Source: Taxillus chinensis (lineage: Eukaryota; Streptophyta; Magnoliopsida; Santalales; Loranthaceae). Taken from it: 64,000 bases of DNA. A program made the position numbers and the translations under genes. Below are positions 10,548 through 23,335 of this stretch, in pieces; position 1 is the stretch's first letter, and the number at the start of each line of letters is the position of its first letter. The notes below the pieces were generated by a model. It did no database searches. It had not been told where the DNA came from and saw nothing but the letters and a program-made list of their open reading frames with translations. The stretch is taken from NCBI GenBank assembly GCA_023512835.1, contig CM042085.1, positions 31,109,812 through 31,173,811 of the forward strand. Reading direction: 5' to 3'.

Positions 10548-10800
10548 CTAACGACATAGCAAAATCCGGCAGTTTTATCCAATTTTTAAACTAACGACAT
10601 AGGAATTAATGCAGTTCTATCCTTCTTATTTAGTTTTAAACGTGTACACTTTTTAAACCAACGACATATCAATTAATGTACTTTTATCCTTAATAATTAT
10701 TTGTAAACCATAGCAATTAATGCACTTTTATCCTTCATAATTATTTGTAAACGTGTGCAATTTATAAACCAACGACATAGAAATTAATGTAGTTTTATCT
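10548..10800. repeat. irregular tandem copies of an ACGACATAG-containing unit
   Basis: The motif (C)AACGACATA followed by AATTAATG and a TTTTATCC stretch recurs at about 10549, 10592, 10660 and 10771, with a shortened copy near 10705. Unit length varies because of small deletions. It lies just upstream of the transposase relic, opposite the palindromic array on its other side. Confidence 0.6.
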
Positions 10801-12198
10801 TGCATTAATTATCTAAAATAATCAATAACCAAGCAATAAATATTTTTGAAATAAATCTTCTCGACCAAATGAATGTCTTTATGAAGTGTCAAGTGACAAA
10901 TAAAAACACATCGATTGAAAGAAATTGACACATAATTAAAATCATAAAATCAAGGGATTCACCAGCGATCATGTCGAAATTGTTTTCTGTGTTGCAGCGT
11001 TGGAATTGCTTTCTATGCAGCGTTGGAATTGCTTTCTGTGTTGCATATTCAGGGAAAAGGGAGCCTGGAAAAAGGAGAGCGGGAAGAGCAGGAAGGGGGA
11101 AAGTGAGAGCGGGATCCGAAAATAATGTCTTCGATTATATTCTCTATCCCTGCCACGTCGGATAAATATTTTCTTCCTTGCCACGATCGACTGCCACTAT
11201 GTCGTCACACGTCATCGGCCACGTAGATCCAGCTCTGAATCTGGTGAATTAATCCGGCTAAAAATAATTATTGGACAAATAATAATGAAACGTTCATAAA
11301 CATTTTTATCGATAAGATCATTTATGTGAATAATTCATTATCATCAACATATTCGTGAACGTTAATGAATAAATATTTACGTGAATATCATTCATGTTCA
11401 TAAAAATTAATTATAAAGGAGAAATTAACAAATCAATTAATATATATATATAAAAGTTTATTTTATTAAATATAAATATATTTTATTGAATATAATTTAA
11501 TAAATATATACCTTTATATTATTATTAAATAAAATATATATGTTTTGACTTATTTATTTATTATTACTATTATTATAATATTTTCATAGACTATATATAT
11601 AATTATTTTAATATATAAAGCCTAATAGTTAATTAATTATATTTTTTTGGATAAATTTATAATATGAATTTTGTAATTGTATTTGTGAATATTCATAAAC
11701 AAATTTATAAATACATATTCATTAACATTTTTAAATTGTTTATGAACAACAGTTTATGAAAAATTCATCAACGCTATAATTTAAATTTTATATTTAATTC
11801 AATTTGTTAATAAATAATAACGTAGACGATTAGAATAATGGGGAAACCTATTTCTCATATTAGTTTTTTAAAAATTTCACAATAATTGCCGTAGACAATT
11901 ATTGGAAACTCTTTAAAATTTTTACTTTCTTTCCAAAATAGGCTTATATAATTAATTAAATTTATTACGCTTCTTTATTGTACATTTCTTATTTAAAATT
12001 TGGAGGGAGGAAATGGAGTGTTCGTGACCCGGCCCATAAGACAGGCAATGCCTTGATAGAGCATGAAAAGGAGGCAGGGCGAATCCAATTACTGAATGTT
12101 ACTAGCTCTTCAATCAGATAGGCATCGTTGCTAAATTTTGGTTACAAATTCACAGAAAGTATGAATTCACAGTCAGCTGACTATGCAACAGCTAGCCG
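10801..12198. other. AT-rich intergenic stretch, no gene seen
   Basis: Mostly low-complexity AT sequence. Near 10996-11045 the string GCAGCGTTGGAATTGCTTTCT occurs twice in tandem with a third partial copy. The last 200 bases are downstream of the RPC4 gene and probably hold its 3' untranslated region. Confidence 0.4.
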
Positions 12199-15100
12199 TC
12201 AGTCCAGGTTGATCACGTTGTCCAGTAAGAAATTGATGTCCGGGGTTACCATGCCCTTCTTGTGGAGTTCCCCGATATTGCAGCAGTGTTTTTCTTTCGT
12301 ATTGATTGCCACGAGATCTTGAGCAAACACAGAATCCGTGCCAGGTGAAACCTGCACAGAATGTTTCCAAGTTTATAAAAAGGGTAGCAGCAGCAGCAGC
12401 ATAATGTAGCCAGAGCAACAATACATGCTTCAAGAAGATAAAGGAAATAAAGATTCACAAGCATGGAGAAATTAAGATGAATGCAACTTCTTCAAAAGTA
12501 GCTCTCACATCATAAAGAACATCTCCCAGTTTCATCTTGACAGCTCCACTCTTGTAAACCAGCATTTTCCCCATGTACCCTCCTTGTAACTCCTCCATCT
12601 CACAGGCCTTTCCTGAAAAACCAATGCGGTTCGATGACATTGAGCTACCGGCTATCTCTTTTCCTTTCGCACTTGCCCACCGCTTAACTAGAGGCAGACC
12701 GGGGGGAAGTTTAAGAGAAAGCAACTTTGTGTCCTCACTTGCCTCCTATCAAATTTATCATCGAATATCACACCAATTTCTCTGCTTGAATTACTTTGGA
12801 AAGTAGTCTACATTTTCATAAATTTTACAGTACGCAAATTACCCACCTGCAGTCCAAGCTCTAGTGCAGGATTCACAGTACTGTCGTCATATTCTGAGGT
12901 CGTGCTCTCCTCCCTGAACTCCACTTCATTAAGACATTCTGAAAGTAAAGCTCGTGGCTGTTAAATAAAAAAAAAATTGTGTTTCCCAATTATGCACTCT
13001 ACACAATGAGTACAAACATCAAAGGGATATTTCAAGTACATTAAAACAATAGAGTACTCCAGATGTAGCATTTGAGCAAAAAAAAAAATGGAAAGGTTAG
13101 TCCTGTCTTCTTTTCACGGTTATCTCTACTACACCCAAATTTCAAAATTAAGGGCTAGTAACTTTCTTTGCAACACTAAATGGAACTTTGCAATGACTGC
13201 TATACCTCTTTTATGAAACCCTTTCTAGACCACTCAAGAAATGTGATTATGTAACAATAGATGCCATAGGGGAACTTCAATTTGCTAACACTAATAATAC
13301 AAGTAATTCCTTATTCTTAAACATTTGAAGCATACCTGGGTCTCCTGAGTGGGGTGGTCTTAGAGGAAGACAGATTGGATAGTATGTGTGGTTGTAGTCC
13401 TGATTGACATTGAGCAAATAAGATAATTGGGGGAATGCCTGCAAGCATAAACATATAAATACACATGTAAATCAAAAGTAATTCTTACCCAAGGTTCTCT
13501 GTATTCTCCCTTCTTCAGAGCTGATGCGGAAGAAGCCACAGTTTGATCTGGTTCTACAGTTGAAGCTAAAATAAGTTCGCTGCCGTTATTGGAAGAATTG
13601 TTTAACCCACTACTATGGCCGTTGGGAATATTGTGTGGCCTTACGGAAGTAGATGAGTTAGCATCAATACCAAATGCAACTTGCCCTGGAGCTGCAGTTT
13701 TCATCCTCCAAATATAGTTAGCGCGTGAAATACAATTAGAAACAGAAATAATGGGCAGAACACTGACCAGCCAACTATTTGAACTTCAAAAATATTTTGG
13801 TGACTGCAAGATTTTATGTTATCACAATTGTGCTTAGGGTCTCCCAAAAAAAAAATCAATGCTCTTCATTTTATAATTATCAAAAATATATTAAAAAAAG
13901 TGAAATGGAATGCCATCAATTAGAAAATCAACAGAAAGAATATTAAAAAAGCATATCTAAAAACTTAAAATGTTTTTTAAAAATGTTTTCTCAATTGACA
14001 AGCTTAAAAAGGACCAATAGCCTCTAGGCCCTTGATCCACAAGCTAATAAAGATGAAAAGTACTAGATGTACCAAAAAAAAAAGTCTCATAACTATACAA
14101 AATCTTACTTAAAATAGTTACTTATCAAAGAAGTGAATGGCTGTGATCGAGCCAGTACAACTGTTTTTTCGGTAAATGCATCATTGGTCAATACATATTG
14201 TCATCCTTAATGCTTAAGAATCGAATCCACACACATACTGCTAGAATCAGGGATCACTCCAAGAAGTATTTATTTCAAACGTGAAGGAACAATCCAAAAG
14301 CTGAAACACAGGGGAAAACCATAAATGCCTCGCAAATCTCAAAGATAACCATGTCATGGCAGTTTGCAGATATAATAGACCTCAATAATGTTCAGTCAAT
14401 CTCAATGGGCGTAAGTGCATAATAGATTCTCAAAAAAATGTTTGTATCATTCAACAATATGATCAGCAGTGGACACAACAAAAGGTTATCACTAGACAGC
14501 AAAACAAGACAGTCCAAGATGACACGAGAAAACTATAATCAGCATACTAGTTGAAGACATTTAAATTGCCGTTAGCAATGATTATAACAGTAAGATAAGG
14601 CAATGAAAAAGTACAATTGTTTTCGACTTTCAGCTTCGGCCTCTTGACATTCTCCTGCACAGATGAACAACAAATTTTATAATTTAGGAGATTAAAATGA
14701 ATACAAGGAGCCAAATTATGCATTTAAAAAAAAAAACTTTCACTGAGTAAGAAACGAATTAACTTGACGTTTATTTTTAGAAAATGATTCTTTTTCTTTT
14801 AAAAAAATGGGATGGGTATTTCTTCAATAGTCTCCCGAGGTTTGAAACAGAACATTGCCCAACATAAGACTTTTGTACGGACATACCCCATACCACTAGG
14901 CCATAGTTATTATAAAGGTACAATAATATTGTTTCTTTCACAGTCACATTCACCGCAACCCTCCAACAATTCCTTGATGAAAACAGAATTGCTTTTAATA
15001 AATTAAAGACTATGAGGGAATTTTTAAACAAAATAATAATAATAATACAAAAACTAGAAAAAGAGTTTTTGCAAAACATTAAATTACAAGTAAAATGGGT

Positions 15101-15628
15101 AGAGCATATTTCAAGCCTAAAATAGTACAATTTTCATTTCCACCGACTAAATGCAGGCATGCAACAATATAAATATAGATGGAGAAGGGGCGAAAAAAAG
15201 GGAACATTGAAACGGCGTAAGAGGGACTTGGCCTGGGCAGCTTCTTTATCACCAGCAACTTGTTCCCTATAGATTTGCAAAAAATTAATCAATTAAATAA
15301 TCGATTAATTAAAAAAAAACTGAAATGAATACAAATACATAAACAAAGGGGTAGAGGAAAAATAAATTATCAATGAAGTATACGTACGTTTTGGGTAGGC
15401 GAGGCTTGGGGGGTCTTCTGCGAGTAGCCTTTGGCTTAAACATAAGCACCTGCTCACGAGTCCGACCAGAGTTCATAAGAACAAGAACAACAACATCAAT
15501 TACAGCGAAACTAAAGGACATACGAATACGAAATTAATTAAATTTCGGGAATTGAGAGACAGATCTGATGAATCTACCTTCGGAGGAGCTGACGAAGAGG
15601 GAGGGTTTTTGTCCATTGGAAAATCCAT
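12199..15628 (-). CDS. RPC4: DNA-directed RNA polymerase III subunit RPC4 (RPC53 homologue)
   Basis: RPC4 pairs with RPC5 on the Pol III core and acts in initiation and termination at tRNA and 5S genes. Exons on the minus strand: 15628-15578, 15449-15388, 15266-15206, 14654-about 14611, 13705-13489, 13438-13336, 12938-12847, 12745-12509, 12351-12199. Apart from exon 4, introns are GT-AG and phases join cleanly, giving roughly 340 residues. The N-terminal half is basic and low-complexity (FKPKATRRRPPKPRLPK). The conserved C-terminal RPC4 domain is in the last two exons (LPPGLPLVKRW, GYMGKMLVYKSG, EKHCCNIGELHKKG, VTPDINFLL). The join of exons 4 and 5 is not resolved: the visible splice sites leave the frame wrong. 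An in-frame ATG at 15820 exists, but a TATA-like box close to it favours the start at 15628. Confidence 0.9.
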
Positions 15629-15828
15629 TCGGTGGTTACTGGAATATGCTTGAGTGAGAAACGAAAACTGAAAAATCGAAGTCCCTGCAAAAGTTGCAGT
15701 ACAGCGAGCCGAAGAAGACGATGGAGTTTCAAAAAAAGAAAAACGTGAGGATCGAACGCGAGACCACTTAGGAGGAAAATTTTCTAAGCAGCCAACAGAG
15801 CTAATGAACTTATTAGCCACGCAGCAAA

Positions 15829-15838
15829 TTAAATATAC
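15829..15838 (-). promoter_or_regulatory. possible TATA box of the RPC4 gene
   Basis: On the minus strand AAGTATATTT lies about 200 bases before the chosen start codon. If used, transcription would begin near 15800, downstream of the in-frame ATG at 15820. Position and sequence only; weak. Confidence 0.3.
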
Positions 15839-17199
15839 TTCATAATTTACATTATCGCTGTTTTCCCCAGGTAATATTGGTGTTATATTTCAATTCCCCC
15901 AATAATATTATAAATAAAATTTATGTATTTATTAATATTATTTAAACGAAACTATAGAAATTTTATTATTTAATCAAAATATTTTACAGCTATTATGGTT
16001 GTTTATTATAATTATTTAAGCTTACCCAAGAATCAAACTTAGTCAAAATATTTTATTAATTTTATAAATTTATGTATCAGTGATTTGTGGTTGGTTTAAA
16101 ATAGTATTCAAAATAAATTTTGGATAGAAACATACTTCTCTCATATATAAAAACATCATTTTCAAAAAACTTTATGACTCATTTGTGCTATATATATATA
16201 ATATGTGCCATTTAGTAATCAAAACAAAATTTAGTTTAAATTAGTATTCAAAATATAAATTATTATGGTTCTTATTTGAATGTAATTGTCATAGTAATTC
16301 GTATTATTATGATTTAATCATCAACTTAATAATTTATTTTATTAATAAAAATGGTGATAAATAAATAATAATGTTTCATGAGAAAATATTCGTGTTACAA
16401 AAGTTAATGTACTATTAGATTAGCAAATTTATGATACGGTAAAGATAAGTTTTTTTCATACTACTTTACTTTTATAATAATCTAGCTTATTTTTTGATAA
16501 ATAAATAGATCCTTTATTATTATTAATTGAGAGTAGTATTAATGATAGTTTGTATATTGGTATTCGTAATAGGTTATATGTTTTTTAACTATAAAATGTT
16601 TTATATAAGAGTGTATATACTTTTCTCATTCGACTTTTTGGCATAACACAATTGCCTAGATTTATTTTACGCCTCATACATGGTATTGAGGTAGACTTAA
16701 AAAAACACTGATCCTTTAAATTTGGCTTGGCGGGTTAATTGCAAGGTTGGTTGCTCATTTTGAATATTCCAATGTTTAAAAAAGTAAAATAAAATGAAGG
16801 GTGATCTTGCACATCATTGTGATATCTATTGGAAAATTTCTATTATGTAGGGTTATACATATAAATATTAAATATGTTGTACTATTGTTAGATTTCATTT
16901 TGTATTAGTTAAATATAGCATTTATATCCTATTTTCCCTCACAAGTACCGCCTCTTTTGTCACATGAAAGTTTCAAGCTAACACACTTGGAATGTCCAAT
17001 TCCATCAAAAGAAGTTATAACGAAAATAGTAATTTGGCATATAAAAATTAAAGTCAGCAGTCAACACCTGGATCAACACCTTGAATCAGATCACAATGAT
17101 TATTTTCATATTCTTATTATTTTTATGAAAATATACGTGTGTGTGTGTGTGTGTGTGTATAGTAAGTCTTTGTGAAAAAACAACAAATAAAAGTCAATG
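15839..17199. other. AT-rich intergenic stretch, no gene seen
   Basis: Upstream of RPC4. I see no coding signal or clear element. A (GT)n run of about 22 bases lies at 17137-17158. Confidence 0.4.
17137..17158. repeat. (GT)n microsatellite
   Basis: An uninterrupted GT run preceded by ATAC and followed by AT. Confidence 0.9.
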
Positions 17200-18530
17200 G
17201 TTAATGCTCAAAGTCAGCGGTCTAAGTGTTATCCACATTAACACTAACTTAGCAGTCTAACGGAGCATGTAGGTTGTTTGATCGCTGACACTGTTGTTCT
17301 CACAGTATCATTTGAGTTATCATTGTTGTCAACAGTCCGTGTTTAGCAAGAAGGCAACAAGCCAGAATGTATACCTATACTTGGTTAAACAACTTAGTAG
17401 AGTGAGCTCATAGAAGGAGTCTGATTATGTACTGTGTTTATCACTATAATCCACCTATGTATCCTAAAGACTCGAAGATCTGCAGGGTCGAAGACTCAAA
17501 GACCCAAAGCATTAATATTTCAATTCTCAGATGGGTGAAGAGTACCGGCCTCAAAGAATTGAAGCTCGAAGGATCGAAGACTCATAAATCCAATGACTCA
17601 AGTCGAAGATTGGCAAAGTAAAGTTCACTTGATCGTTGGCTCTAATTAACTGAAGACTAGGAGACTCTGAAACTCAAAGACTTGTAGATTCGAAAATCAA
17701 ATTTTTGTTGGCTCTAAATTAGATGATCAAACTGTCGCTAGTTCTAAACTGGAGACAGTGACTTGAAGATCTGAAGGTTTTGACACGAAGATCATAGCAC
17801 CCCTATGAAGTACATCTTTGAGGCTACGAGGCAGTCTTCTTCGAGGAAATGGATAATCGAAGATCAAGATGCAGATAAGGATGTTGTCTTTATAAGTTAT
17901 TCTGACGATATACCTGGAGTAGTCTAAGTATCCGAATGAACACGTGGAAGCTATCCAAGGCTAGAGAGATATGACTCAACGGTGGAGATAAGAGATGGAA
18001 TATTTCTAATCCTAGCTCATGAAATTGCGCAACAACCATCTTATAAAAGGAAAAAATATACCTCACTTTCAGAAGGAGAGAGAAGTATCGTACACATAGA
18101 ACAAGAGAGATACAAAGGAGCGAAACATAGAGAAGTTCGAAATATATAGAGAGAAAACATCTGAGAGATAGATTTATAGTGAGTTTATCAAACCTCATTT
18201 GTTTGCATTCAACGAACAGATAGTGATTTGCCAAAGGAGTGGTTGAAGGTCAATAGGTGCAAACAATTGTGTGCGTAAGGGCAAATTACGCCAGACAGTT
18301 CATCACAGTGAGTGAGTTCTAAAGTAAGACTATTTTTGTAATTACATTTAAAAGAAAAGAGAGTTAATCCTGTTGTAATAAAGACAAGACCCTACTGTAT
18401 TAAAATATATAATGTATTGGACTCGATGTAAATACATTCTCACCACCGTAGAGTAGATCACATTGATTGAACCACATATATTATATGTTTTTGTCTTTTA
18501 CTCCTTTATATACCTACTGCTAATATGATT
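17200..18530 (+). repeat. degraded Ty1/copia LTR (SIRE/Maximus-like)
   Basis: The segment has the look of a long copia LTR. A tract rich in GACTCGAAGA words (17460-17880) is followed by a TATA box (TTATAAAAGG, about 18039), a purine-rich leader and a U5-like end with TTCTCACCACCG and GATTGAACCACATAT (about 18440-18478). Copia elements of the SIRE group end with similar words. No internal region or target duplication was found, so it may be a solo LTR; the exact ends are not set. Confidence 0.5.
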
Positions 18531-18834
18531 CTGCACATGACACTAAGACACCACATAAGAAACAAACGTATCTGAAATTAATCTCTCACATAAACAACTT
18601 GTTTTTTGTGAAGAGCTTAAAACTAAAGAAATTAGTTTGATGTATACAGATTTACCCCTATCTTTGTATATATTCGGGCAACTTGTAAGAACCTTGTTGG
18701 GATCTTGGAATATCAAAAACAACATCATTTTCGAGCCCAATAACCCTTGCTTATGTCAGCATTACGTTCCAAAGACATTGGTATATGAAACAGTGTTGTT
18801 TTGCACCACTATAAGATCTCTCATACGTCAGTAT

Positions 18835-19262
18835 GATGTCCCAAGTCCCTTGATCCTAAAATGGTGTTGTTTTAAACATATAAAAGCCTTTACTTATGCT
18901 AATATGATGTCCTAGAGGCACTAGTACATAAAGCGGTGTCATTTGTGTCACTAGAAGATTTGTTATACATCAACATGATGTCCTAGGGTCCCTTGATCCC
19001 AACATGGTGTCATTAGGTACATATAGAAGCTCTTGATTACATCATCATGATGTCCTAGAGGCATTGTGCATGAAATAATGTCATTTTGTGCCACCAGAAG
19101 ACCTATCATACAACAACATAATGTCCTAGACTCCCTCGATCCTAAAACAATGTTGTTTGGCACATACAAAAACCTTTTCTTACGGCAACATGACATCCTA
19201 GAGGCATTGATACATGAAATAGTGCCATTTTGTGCCACCAGAAGAGCCATTACATGACAACT
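18835..19262. repeat. tandem array, 71-bp unit with 142-bp higher-order period
   Basis: The word GATGTCC (or a close variant) recurs at 18835, 18906, 18977, 19049, 19120 and 19192, so steps are 71-72 bases. Alternate copies continue with AGAGGCA and with AGGGTCCC/AGACTCCC, which makes the true unit a 142-bp dimer. A more diverged half-unit precedes at about 18767. Reading frames over the array are repeat by-products. Confidence 0.85.
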
Positions 19263-21794
19263 CTGTTATGTATCAAATTTCCAACATGAGGAAACCAGTT
19301 AGTGAATCATCATATCCGCACTAAATGGGACAATAGGTTTGTGAAAACACCTAAAAGAAGACATTAATATGGGTGTCGTTTGCACCTACTTATCATACAA
19401 ATCATACATTTACCCATTTATCAAACAAAAGTCTCATTTAGTACAATGTAACCGATACATTATTCATCCCCCTTTGGGCTACATCAAGGTTTTACAACAT
19501 ATAATTCAAACATAACAACAAAAGAAAAATATAACTAAGGTCTCCACCTCAGGTGATCCTTCTAGTTCTGGTAGGCACCTGGAAGAAATATGAACATAAT
19601 AGGAGAAGTGAGCAATCACATCTCAGTAGGGATTATATCTCTCAAACTCATTCCAACTCATACACTATATGTAAAATGTAAACATGTGCTCGTGTCATAT
19701 CTCATATATAAATACAAACATCTAATTAATAGAACCTTATAGCCTCTTAGGCTCAACCTCAGCCTCTCAGGCCTTCTTAAACCAGGCCTCCCAAGCACCA
19801 CAATGAACCTCATAGGCTTGTCATCACATATAACCTCCTAGGCATGATAAGTTCAATAGGATTGGCCTTGTAAGCACGTATCATTACCATGTCTAAAAGA
19901 ACATATGTAAACATTAAAGCACCACAAAGCATATCATGCTTAAGTTATAATTTCAAACATATCAAGTCAACACAATCATGAAATATCATGCACATTCCAA
20001 TCAATAAAAGACATATCCACATTCAACGTAACAAGTTTAAACTCAAGTCATCTCAAAAATAACCCATGGCCCAACATCCCCAAAACACACTCAAAGCCAC
20101 TCTAGCAACTTAAAGAGCCCTCGAGAATGGAAACAAACCAAACTAGGCTCAAAACGGAGCAAACAGGTGAAACACACAAGATCGTCTAGGACCGACCTAC
20201 ATTCACGGACAATGTCATCAGATGCCAATTTTTACATTCTATCAACCATAGCGGACCCAAATCAACTGCAACCGAGTTCTTCAAACTCACCAAGAACCCT
20301 ATTGTCAATTACGGTGGCCATTAACAAAACCCAAATTTTGGCCACTACAACCCAGAATTTTGGCATCTTATGTCACACCCCCAAATCCCGAAAGGACCGG
20401 AACTAAAGGCGTGACTTCCCATGCATGTACCCGAAGGGTCAAGGGATTAGTGACTAGCACCGATATAGACTACACAACGGGTGCTGTCCAAGATTTATGT
20501 ATATTCATACATTAGGGGTATTCTTGTACATTCCCACATGCTATGAAACTAAAGAAAATAATTTATTAATAATAGAGTCATGCTATAAAGCTAATACAAC
20601 TTTCACGGACCCTCGTCCGGATATTCAAATAATAAAAACCAATTATGTCTCACAAAATTCGTACACGAAGTTATAACAAGATGTGAAATAAATAACAATT
20701 AACTTCGGACCAGCCTCTAGCGAATGAGTCGATACCTGAAACATGTCAACAAAGTAGGGGTGAGCACAAATGCCCAGTAGGTGATCTCCATCTCCTCACC
20801 ACCCTATAACATGAAATCCTAAGTTTACATGATCGGTGTATGCTTGTGTCAGTGTAGTGTCCTATTCTATCACAGTAAGCTTACATTTAAACACAAAACA
20901 CAATATCAGACATTACATTTCATTCATTAAGGGTACACACCGAACAATCTACACACCAAACAATCCAACCATCCAGGGGATTCCCACATCCAACTCCAAG
21001 GATTCCAGTCACTACCAGATAGCCATATGTGGGACCTGTAGTATCCCTGACGACGACTCGCCACATATGGGACCTGAGTTAACTAGCCACGTAGGAGACC
21101 AGCGGCCTCTTGCCAGCCCTATGTGGGACCTATGATTAACCCAACCAGCTCCACCACCAATTCCACACATATAATCAATAAATAGAATTTTACAACTTAC
21201 CAGTATTCAACACAACAACTTAACAAAACATTTAAATCACCCAACCAATAATAATGTACCACAAACAATGTTTCTAATATCAAACTATTAATATCAAGCC
21301 TCCGATATTATTTTTAAATGACAAATTAATAAACACCAATTTTATCACAAAGTCAACACACATAATTAATAAACAGAATTTCCAGTAGCAAGTACTCAGT
21401 ACAACAGCCTTACAACAATTAAATCACCAACACTAACATATCACAATTAATATATATATATATATATATTATTTGTGTTGAAAATTAATACTTTAAATAC
21501 ATTTCCCAAAGGTATCAGACGTAGCATTATTTTCACTCACACATTCACAAAATAATATATATACTAACTCCCCGAGGCATTGTGAAGGTATATATATATA
21601 TGTCTCATATTCTTAATTGTGTGAAGGGAAAGTGATACCAACGTGTGGGCAACCCAAATTGTGGAAAGTAACTTGTTCACAATTATTGGATTTGTGGAAT
21701 ATATACACAGATTTGCGGGATGTATACATATAAAGTAATGTTATTTTATATACGTGTATATATATTTTATATTACACCTAACCGATTAGATATA

Positions 21795-21797
<3 letters not shown>

Positions 21798-21840
<43 letters not shown>
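21798..21840. repeat. (TA)n microsatellite
   Basis: A TA run of about 42 bases inside the solo LTR. Confidence 0.9.
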
Positions 21841-21841
<1 letters not shown>

Positions 21842-21842
21842 C

Positions 21843-21970
21843 CTCCACTGCCGCACGGAAGACATGCCCCTGCAGTGCGGATGACGCCCCTGCAACGCGG
21901 TGGGAGACTGGATCGATGACACCCCTGCAGCGCGGAAGATGCCCCTGCAGCACGGACGGAAGATCGGACA
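21843..21970 (-). repeat. GC-rich CCCCTGCAG repeat tract in solo LTR leader
   Basis: The words CCCCTGCA(G/A) followed by GCGG or CACGG recur five times with spacers of variable length. The tract lies about 0.85-0.97 kb from the LTR start, where the LTR at 5403 has its own, unrelated repeat tract. Confidence 0.7.
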
Positions 21971-21988
21971 ACGACGCATGATAATGTC

Positions 21989-21989
<1 letters not shown>

Positions 21990-22022
<33 letters not shown>
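21990..22022. repeat. (AAT)n microsatellite
   Basis: About eleven AAT units inside the solo LTR. Confidence 0.9.
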
Positions 22023-22381
22023 TTGATGACACTTTAAAGGATTAAGAGGATGAAAGGTATATAACGGCTCACGGACTGAAACTCATATCGACAACACGAA
22101 GAGGGTAAGCGACATGAACGTTTATCTCTAACAGGGCCCTCATGAAATAGAACAACGAAGAGTTTGGAATCACCTACCTAGATTCAAACTGGAGAGATGA
22201 AGAACACGACGGCTTCAAACACAGCGTTTCTCCCTTGTCAAGCTTTGCGCACACACAACTGACCTAGGTTTCTAACCCAGGCTCTCCTTTTATACTTATC
22301 AATATATCTTATTTGATTTAATAATAAGAATAATAATAATGATAATAATTTAATTAATAATAATAATAATAACAACATTTA

Positions 22382-22382
22382 A

Positions 22383-22422
<40 letters not shown>

Positions 22423-22423
22423 G
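22382..22423. repeat. (AAT)n microsatellite
   Basis: About fourteen AAT units within a longer AAT-rich stretch of the solo LTR. Confidence 0.9.
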
Positions 22424-23335
22424 GATTAGTAATTATAATTATAATAATCACCTCAATAATTACATAAATAATAATAACAGTAATAATATTAATTATTATA
22501 ACAATAATAACTCGAAATACCTAAATAATTTTATTAGTAATTTAACATTATAATTATAATGACCTCAAATATTAAAATGATCATATTGGTAATATTACCA
22601 TTATAATAATATAACATATTAAAATAATTATTTTAATAATCATAATCATATTCAATAATAAACTCAAAATACTAAAATGTCCTCGCGGAACCTCAGGCTC
22701 CAAACTAAACCCACTGATAGCCAAAATGCTCACGTCAACAATTACATCGTCTTTTAAATATTATCATCTTCAATAATAAATTAGCTTACAATGTCACTCA
22801 AATACGAGTTCTTACATCTTATGCCCTAAAATCACCTAGACACAGTTCTAAAAGCCTTATAATAGGTCCTAGGTGTAAGATAATAGCATGAAACACACTA
22901 AAAGGGTCTAATCCGCAACTAACATGCATATGGATCATTCTATCCATATGCATCACAAATTGAGAATTTCATACACAATACATGGTTTAATCACTTCCTA
23001 ATAGCAAAAAATAGGCTAAGAGAGATCAAGAGTTTGAATCCTTACCTCGATTACACTTGATTTGAGCTTGGATTTGCTAATTTCTTCTCCCCTTTGTACT
23101 TTCTCCCTTTCTCTCTGTAGCTTTCTCCAACAAGAACAAATGGTAGAATAGGGATTAGGGTTCTTCTCCTCCCTTATATGCATTATGTGTTTAGTTCACT
23201 AAAATATCAAAAAGACATTTCAAGGGCTCTAACACCAAATTGGGTCCAACTATTGTCAAAACCCTCCATTTGACGAGTACATTAATACCTATATGTTTTT
23301 ATCCTTAAATGATGACTTATACACAAGGTCCCCCG

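Larger units (their letters stand above)
20371..22816 (-). repeat. chromovirus solo LTR with 5-bp target duplication
   Basis: On the minus strand it starts TGTAAGAACTCG and ends GGGGTGTGACA. The flanking 5 bases are TCTTA on both sides (20366-20370 and 22817-22821). The last 120 bases match the end of the LTR at 5403-7815, so both belong to one family. No internal region is present, so it arose by recombination between two LTRs. A TATA box (TATAAAAGG, minus) lies near 22287-22295. The leader carries GC-rich CCCCTGCAG repeats (21843-21970). Confidence 0.9.
19460..23300 (-). repeat. older chromovirus-type LTR, split by a younger solo LTR
   Basis: The parts 19460-20365 and 22822-23300 look like one minus-oriented LTR once 20366-22821 is removed. 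Read on the minus strand they have a TATA box (GCATATAAGGG near 23175), a leader, and a later stretch with CCCTACTGAG and GCTCAC like the corresponding part of the LTR at 5403-7815 (about 7410). Ends are not set. I see no genes in either part. Confidence 0.35.

Noticed and set aside
15629..15820. N-terminal extension of RPC4 from the ATG at 15820
   Set aside because: In frame, but a TATA-like box at 15829-15838 would place transcription start downstream of this ATG, and the added residues look like untranslated sequence.
18963..19250. Minus-strand frame of 95 codons with repeated GHHDDV and CCCMIGLLVAQND
   Set aside because: It follows the 71-bp tandem repeat; no start context and no known domain.
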